A stretch of DNA of 10,693 bases, taken from positions 1-10,693 of the forward strand of contig DAIERH010000066.1 in the NCBI GenBank assembly GCA_027346925.1, read 5' to 3'. The first letter of the stretch is position 1, and every line of letters starts with the position of its first letter. Origin of the DNA: Geobacter sp. (GTDB taxonomy: Bacteria; Desulfobacterota; Desulfuromonadia; Geobacterales; Pseudopelobacteraceae). Positions 8,346-10,693 of this stretch are shown piece after piece. The notes under the pieces were generated by a model that made no database searches, had not been told where the DNA came from, and saw only the letters and a list, made by a program, of their open reading frames with translations. The position numbers and the translations under genes are program-made.

Positions 8346-8451
8346 AACTTCCTTTAGAGTTTTATGAGTTCAGAGAGTTTATAGAGTTGAAGAATTTATG
8401 AACTCCAAGAACTCCTTGAACTCTAAGACTCCAAGAACTCAAAAGGAAGTT
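8346..8451 (+). repeat. Nonamer-phased inverted repeat in the pnp leader
   Basis: The outer arms AACTTCCTTT (8346-8355) and AAAGGAAGTT (8442-8451) pair perfectly. Inside, GAGTT occurs at 8357, 8366, 8375 and 8384, exactly every 9 nt. The complement AACTC occurs at 8401, 8410, 8419 and 8436, with GACTC at 8427, spaced 9, 9, 8 and 9 nt. The two sets pair in order: 8357-8361 with 8436-8440, 8366-8369 with 8428-8431, 8374-8379 with 8419-8424, and 8384-8388 with 8410-8414. The result is one long imperfect stem with a loop of about 21 nt. The base composition is far more AT-rich than the flanking genes. It ends about 25 nt before the pnp Shine-Dalgarno sequence. Confidence 0.85.
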
Positions 8452-8490
8452 GTAGCGACGGCCCCAACGCAACCATAAGGAGAATTGTAT

Positions 8491-10693
8491 ATGGAACACG
8501 TTGTGAACGTAGGGTTCGGCGGCAAGACCGTCACCATTTCCACCGGCAAGTTTGCCAAGCAGGCCAACGGCGCGGTGATGGTGAAGAGCGGCGACACCAT
8601 GGTGCTGGTCACGGCCGTGGCGCAAAAAGAAGCCAAGGAGGGGCAGGACTTCTTCCCCCTTACCGTCAATTACACCGAGAAGGCCTATGCCGGCGGCAAG
8701 ATTCCTGGCGGCTTTTTCAAGCGCGAGGCGCGTCCCTCCGATAACGAGACCCTTACCTGCCGGCTGATCGACCGGCCGATCCGCCCGCTCTTCCCGGAGA
8801 GCTTCCTCAACGACACCCAGATCATGGCAACCGTGGTGTCGGCCGACAAGGACAACGACCCGCGCATCCTGTCCATGCTGGGCGCCTCGGCCGCCCTGGA
8901 GGTGTCCGACATCCCCTTCCAGGGGCCTATCGCCGGCGTCAAGGTCGGCCGGGTGGAGGGCCGCCTGATTGCCAACCCCACCGCGGAGGAACTGGAGCAG
9001 AGCGACATGGAGATCGTCGTGGCGGCCAGTCGCGATGCGGTCATCATGGTGGAGGGGGAGGCGAAGTTCGTCTCCGAGGAGGATATGCTGGAGGCCATCT
9101 TCTTCGGCCACGCCTCGGTCCAGCCGGTGCTTGAGGCCCAGGAAGAGCTGAAGAAACTGGCCGGTGTCCCCAAGCGCGAAGTAGCGCCCCCGGCAGTGGA
9201 CGAGGCCCTGCTGGCCAGGGTACGCGAACTGGCCTACAACCGTATCGGTGAGGCGGTCAAGATCAAGTCCAAGCAGGAGCGCCACAACCAGATCGACCTG
9301 ATCACCGAAGAGACCATCGGCGCGCTCAAGGACGAGTACGAAGGCAAGACCAAGCAGATCAAGGCTTTTCTGGGCGATTTCGAATATGAGCGGGTCCGGG
9401 CCGATGTCCTGGAGACCGGCATCCGTATCGACGGCCGCGACACCGTCACCATCCGCCCCATCTCCACCGAGGCGGGCCTTCTGCCCCGCGTCCACGGTTC
9501 GGCCCTGTTCACCCGCGGCGAGACCCAGGCCCTTGTGGCCGCCACACTGGGCACCTCCAGCGACGAGCAGCGCATCGATTCCCTGTACGGCGAATCACGC
9601 AAGCGCTTCCTTTTGCACTACAACTTCCCCCCGTTCTCCGTGGGCGAAACCAGTTTCCGCCTTGCTCCGGGCCGTCGCGAGATCGGCCACGGCATGCTGG
9701 CCGAGCGGGCCTTGTCGGCGGTCATCCCCAGCCATGACGATTTCCCCTACACCATCCGCGTCGTCTCCGAGACCCTGGAGAGCAACGGCTCCTCTTCCAT
9801 GGCCTCGGTCTGCGGCGGCTGCATGTCGCTGATGGATGCCGGGGTGCCGGTCAAGGCACCAGTGGCGGGCATTGCCATGGGCCTGATCAAGGAAGGGGAC
9901 AAGGTCGCCATCCTGTCCGACATCCTGGGCGACGAGGACCACCTGGGAGACATGGACTTCAAGGTGGCCGGAACCAGCGAAGGGGTCACTGCCCTGCAGA
10001 TGGACATCAAGATCGGCGGCGTCACCAAGGAGATCATGAAGAAGGCCCTGCAGCAGGCCCGCGAGGGGAGGCTGTTCATCTTGGGCAAGATGGCCGAGAC
10101 CCTGGCCGCACCGCGTGCCGAGATGTCGCCCTTTGCCCCGCGCATCACCACCATCTGGATCAAGACCGACCGCATCCGCGACGTCATCGGCACCGGCGGC
10201 AAGAACATCCGCAACATCACCGAGACCACCGGCGTTACCGTGGATATCGAGGATACGGGCCGCATCAACATCGCCAGCACCAGCAAGGAGGCCTGCGACC
10301 TGGCCATCCAGATGATCCGCGGCCTGACCGACGAGGCCGAAGAGGGCAAGCTCTACATGGGCACGGTCAAGAAGATCATGGACTTCGGCGCCTTTGTGGA
10401 GATCATGCCGGGCACCGACGGCCTGGTGCACATCTCCGAACTGGACACCAAACGGGTCAAGACGGTCACCGAGGTGCTCAACGAAGGGGACAAGGTGCTG
10501 GTCAAGTGCATCGGCATCGACAAGAACGGCAAGATCAAGCTCTCCCGCAAGGAGGCCCTCGGCCTGAACCCGGACGGCACACCGGCGGCGGAGGCCGCTC
10601 GGCGGATGGAGCAATGGGGCGCCGACGTCATCGGCATTAACTGCAGTGATGGCCCGGTGGGCATGCTGGACGCGCTGGAACAAATGGCGCGGG
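8491..10693 (+). CDS. pnp: Polyribonucleotide nucleotidyltransferase (PNPase), 3' end anomalous
   Basis: PNPase degrades RNA 3' to 5' by phosphorolysis, releasing nucleoside diphosphates. The frame starts at ATG 8491, with AAGGAG (8477-8482) 8 nt before it, and gives 734 residues with no stop before the window edge. The first RNase PH domain (about 10-145) includes GGFFKREARPSDNETL. A helical domain follows. The second RNase PH domain (about 315-545) contains GSALFTRGETQALV and the active-site region GDEDHLGDMDFKVAGT with D483 and D489. The KH domain has GTGG at 567-570. The S1 domain (about 619-690) ends in KIKLSRKEAL. A normal PNPase would stop soon after. Here the frame continues for 44 residues, most of which resemble a different enzyme. 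Residues 1-690 are secure; the tail is described separately. Confidence 0.95.
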   Translation, partial: MEHVVNVGFGGKTVTISTGKFAKQANGAVMVKSGDTMVLVTAVAQKEAKEGQDFFPLTVNYTEKAYAGGKIPGGFFKREARPSDNETLTCRLIDRPIRPLFPESFLNDTQIMATVVSADKDNDPRILSMLGASAALEVSDIPFQGPIAGVKVGRVEGRLIANPTAEELEQSDMEIVVAASRDAVIMVEGEAKFVSEEDMLEAIFFGHASVQPVLEAQEELKKLAGVPKREVAPPAVDEALLARVRELAYNRIGEAVKIKSKQERHNQIDLITEETIGALKDEYEGKTKQIKAFLGDFEYERVRADVLETGIRIDGRDTVTIRPISTEAGLLPRVHGSALFTRGETQALVAATLGTSSDEQRIDSLYGESRKRFLLHYNFPPFSVGETSFRLAPGRREIGHGMLAERALSAVIPSHDDFPYTIRVVSETLESNGSSSMASVCGGCMSLMDAGVPVKAPVAGIAMGLIKEGDKVAILSDILGDEDHLGDMDFKVAGTSEGVTALQMDIKIGGVTKEIMKKALQQAREGRLFILGKMAETLAAPRAEMSPFAPRITTIWIKTDRIRDVIGTGGKNIRNITETTGVTVDIEDTGRINIASTSKEACDLAIQMIRGLTDEAEEGKLYMGTVKKIMDFGAFVEIMPGTDGLVHISELDTKRVKTVTEVLNEGDKVLVKCIGIDKNGKIKLSRKEALGLNPDGTPAAEAARRMEQWGADVIGINCSDGPVGMLDALEQMAR
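10579..10693 (+). other. Homocysteine S-methyltransferase-like segment in frame with pnp
   Basis: Past the PNPase S1 domain the frame reads GTPAAEAARRMEQWG, then ADVIGINCSDGPVGMLDALE. The phrase GADVIG(I/V)NC followed by xxGP is a strand-turn motif of the pterin-independent and MetH-type homocysteine S-methyltransferase TIM barrel, where the Cys (here residue 718) is the first zinc ligand. Nothing like it belongs to PNPase. Codon choice also shifts (CAA, ATT, AGT, GAT, CGG appear). The segment is an internal piece of that domain and is cut by the window edge. It is either an assembly join or a gene fusion. Confidence 0.65.

Noticed and set aside
8357..8440. CRISPR array
   Set aside because: The units are only 5 of 9 nt, the period is 9 nt, there are no spacers, and the two halves are complementary to each other.
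8362..9495. 377-codon open frame on the minus strand covering the pnp leader
   Set aside because: Most of it is antisense to pnp, and its end reads the nonamer array as FFNSINSLNS-type repeats. There is no sign that it is coding.

Overview
The window carries the conserved bacterial ribosome-maturation and translation-initiation cluster, all on the + strand: rimP, nusA, ylxR, infB, rbfA, nrnA, truB, rpsO and pnp. The gene order, high-GC wobble codons, a YlxR protein fused to an L7Ae-like domain, a NusA with a short acidic tail, and the protein sequences together suggest a Geobacter-like member of the Desulfuromonadia. That placement comes from gene order and family memory, not from a database search.

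Layout. Positions 1-165 hold the 3' end of an unrecognised upstream gene. Positions 166-369 are an AT-rich intergenic region ending in an intrinsic-terminator-like hairpin that abuts the rimP start and could act as an attenuator. From 370 to 7734, seven genes follow closely: rimP; nusA on a GTG start; the ylxR/L7Ae fusion; infB, overlapping ylxR by ATGA; rbfA; nrnA, overlapping rbfA; and truB, whose TTG start overlaps the nrnA stop. The one sizeable gap in this block, 5385-5523 between infB and rbfA, holds a roughly 100-nt palindromic element resembling a REP or MITE. Positions 7735-7963 hold a strong sigma70-type promoter and a structured leader for rpsO. After rpsO come two hairpins, the second a good intrinsic terminator. 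Next is a 106-nt inverted repeat built from nine-nucleotide-phased GAGTT/AACTC units in the pnp leader, and then pnp.

How the genes work together. RimP, RbfA and S15 assemble the 30S subunit. NusA acts in elongation, termination and antitermination. IF2 loads initiator tRNA. TruB makes tRNA pseudouridine 55. PNPase degrades RNA, and NrnA clears the short oligoribonucleotides left over. The three non-coding structures (before rimP, rpsO and pnp) sit where autoregulation of this cluster is known in other bacteria.

Most unusual points. First, the pnp frame does not stop after its S1 domain but runs into about 35 residues resembling a homocysteine S-methyltransferase TIM barrel, up to the window end; this is either an assembly chimera or a rare fusion. 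Second, there is the nonamer-phased self-complementary array in the pnp leader. Third, there is the palindromic element before rbfA. The core genes themselves are ordinary, and I see no evidence of a new defence or mobile system.
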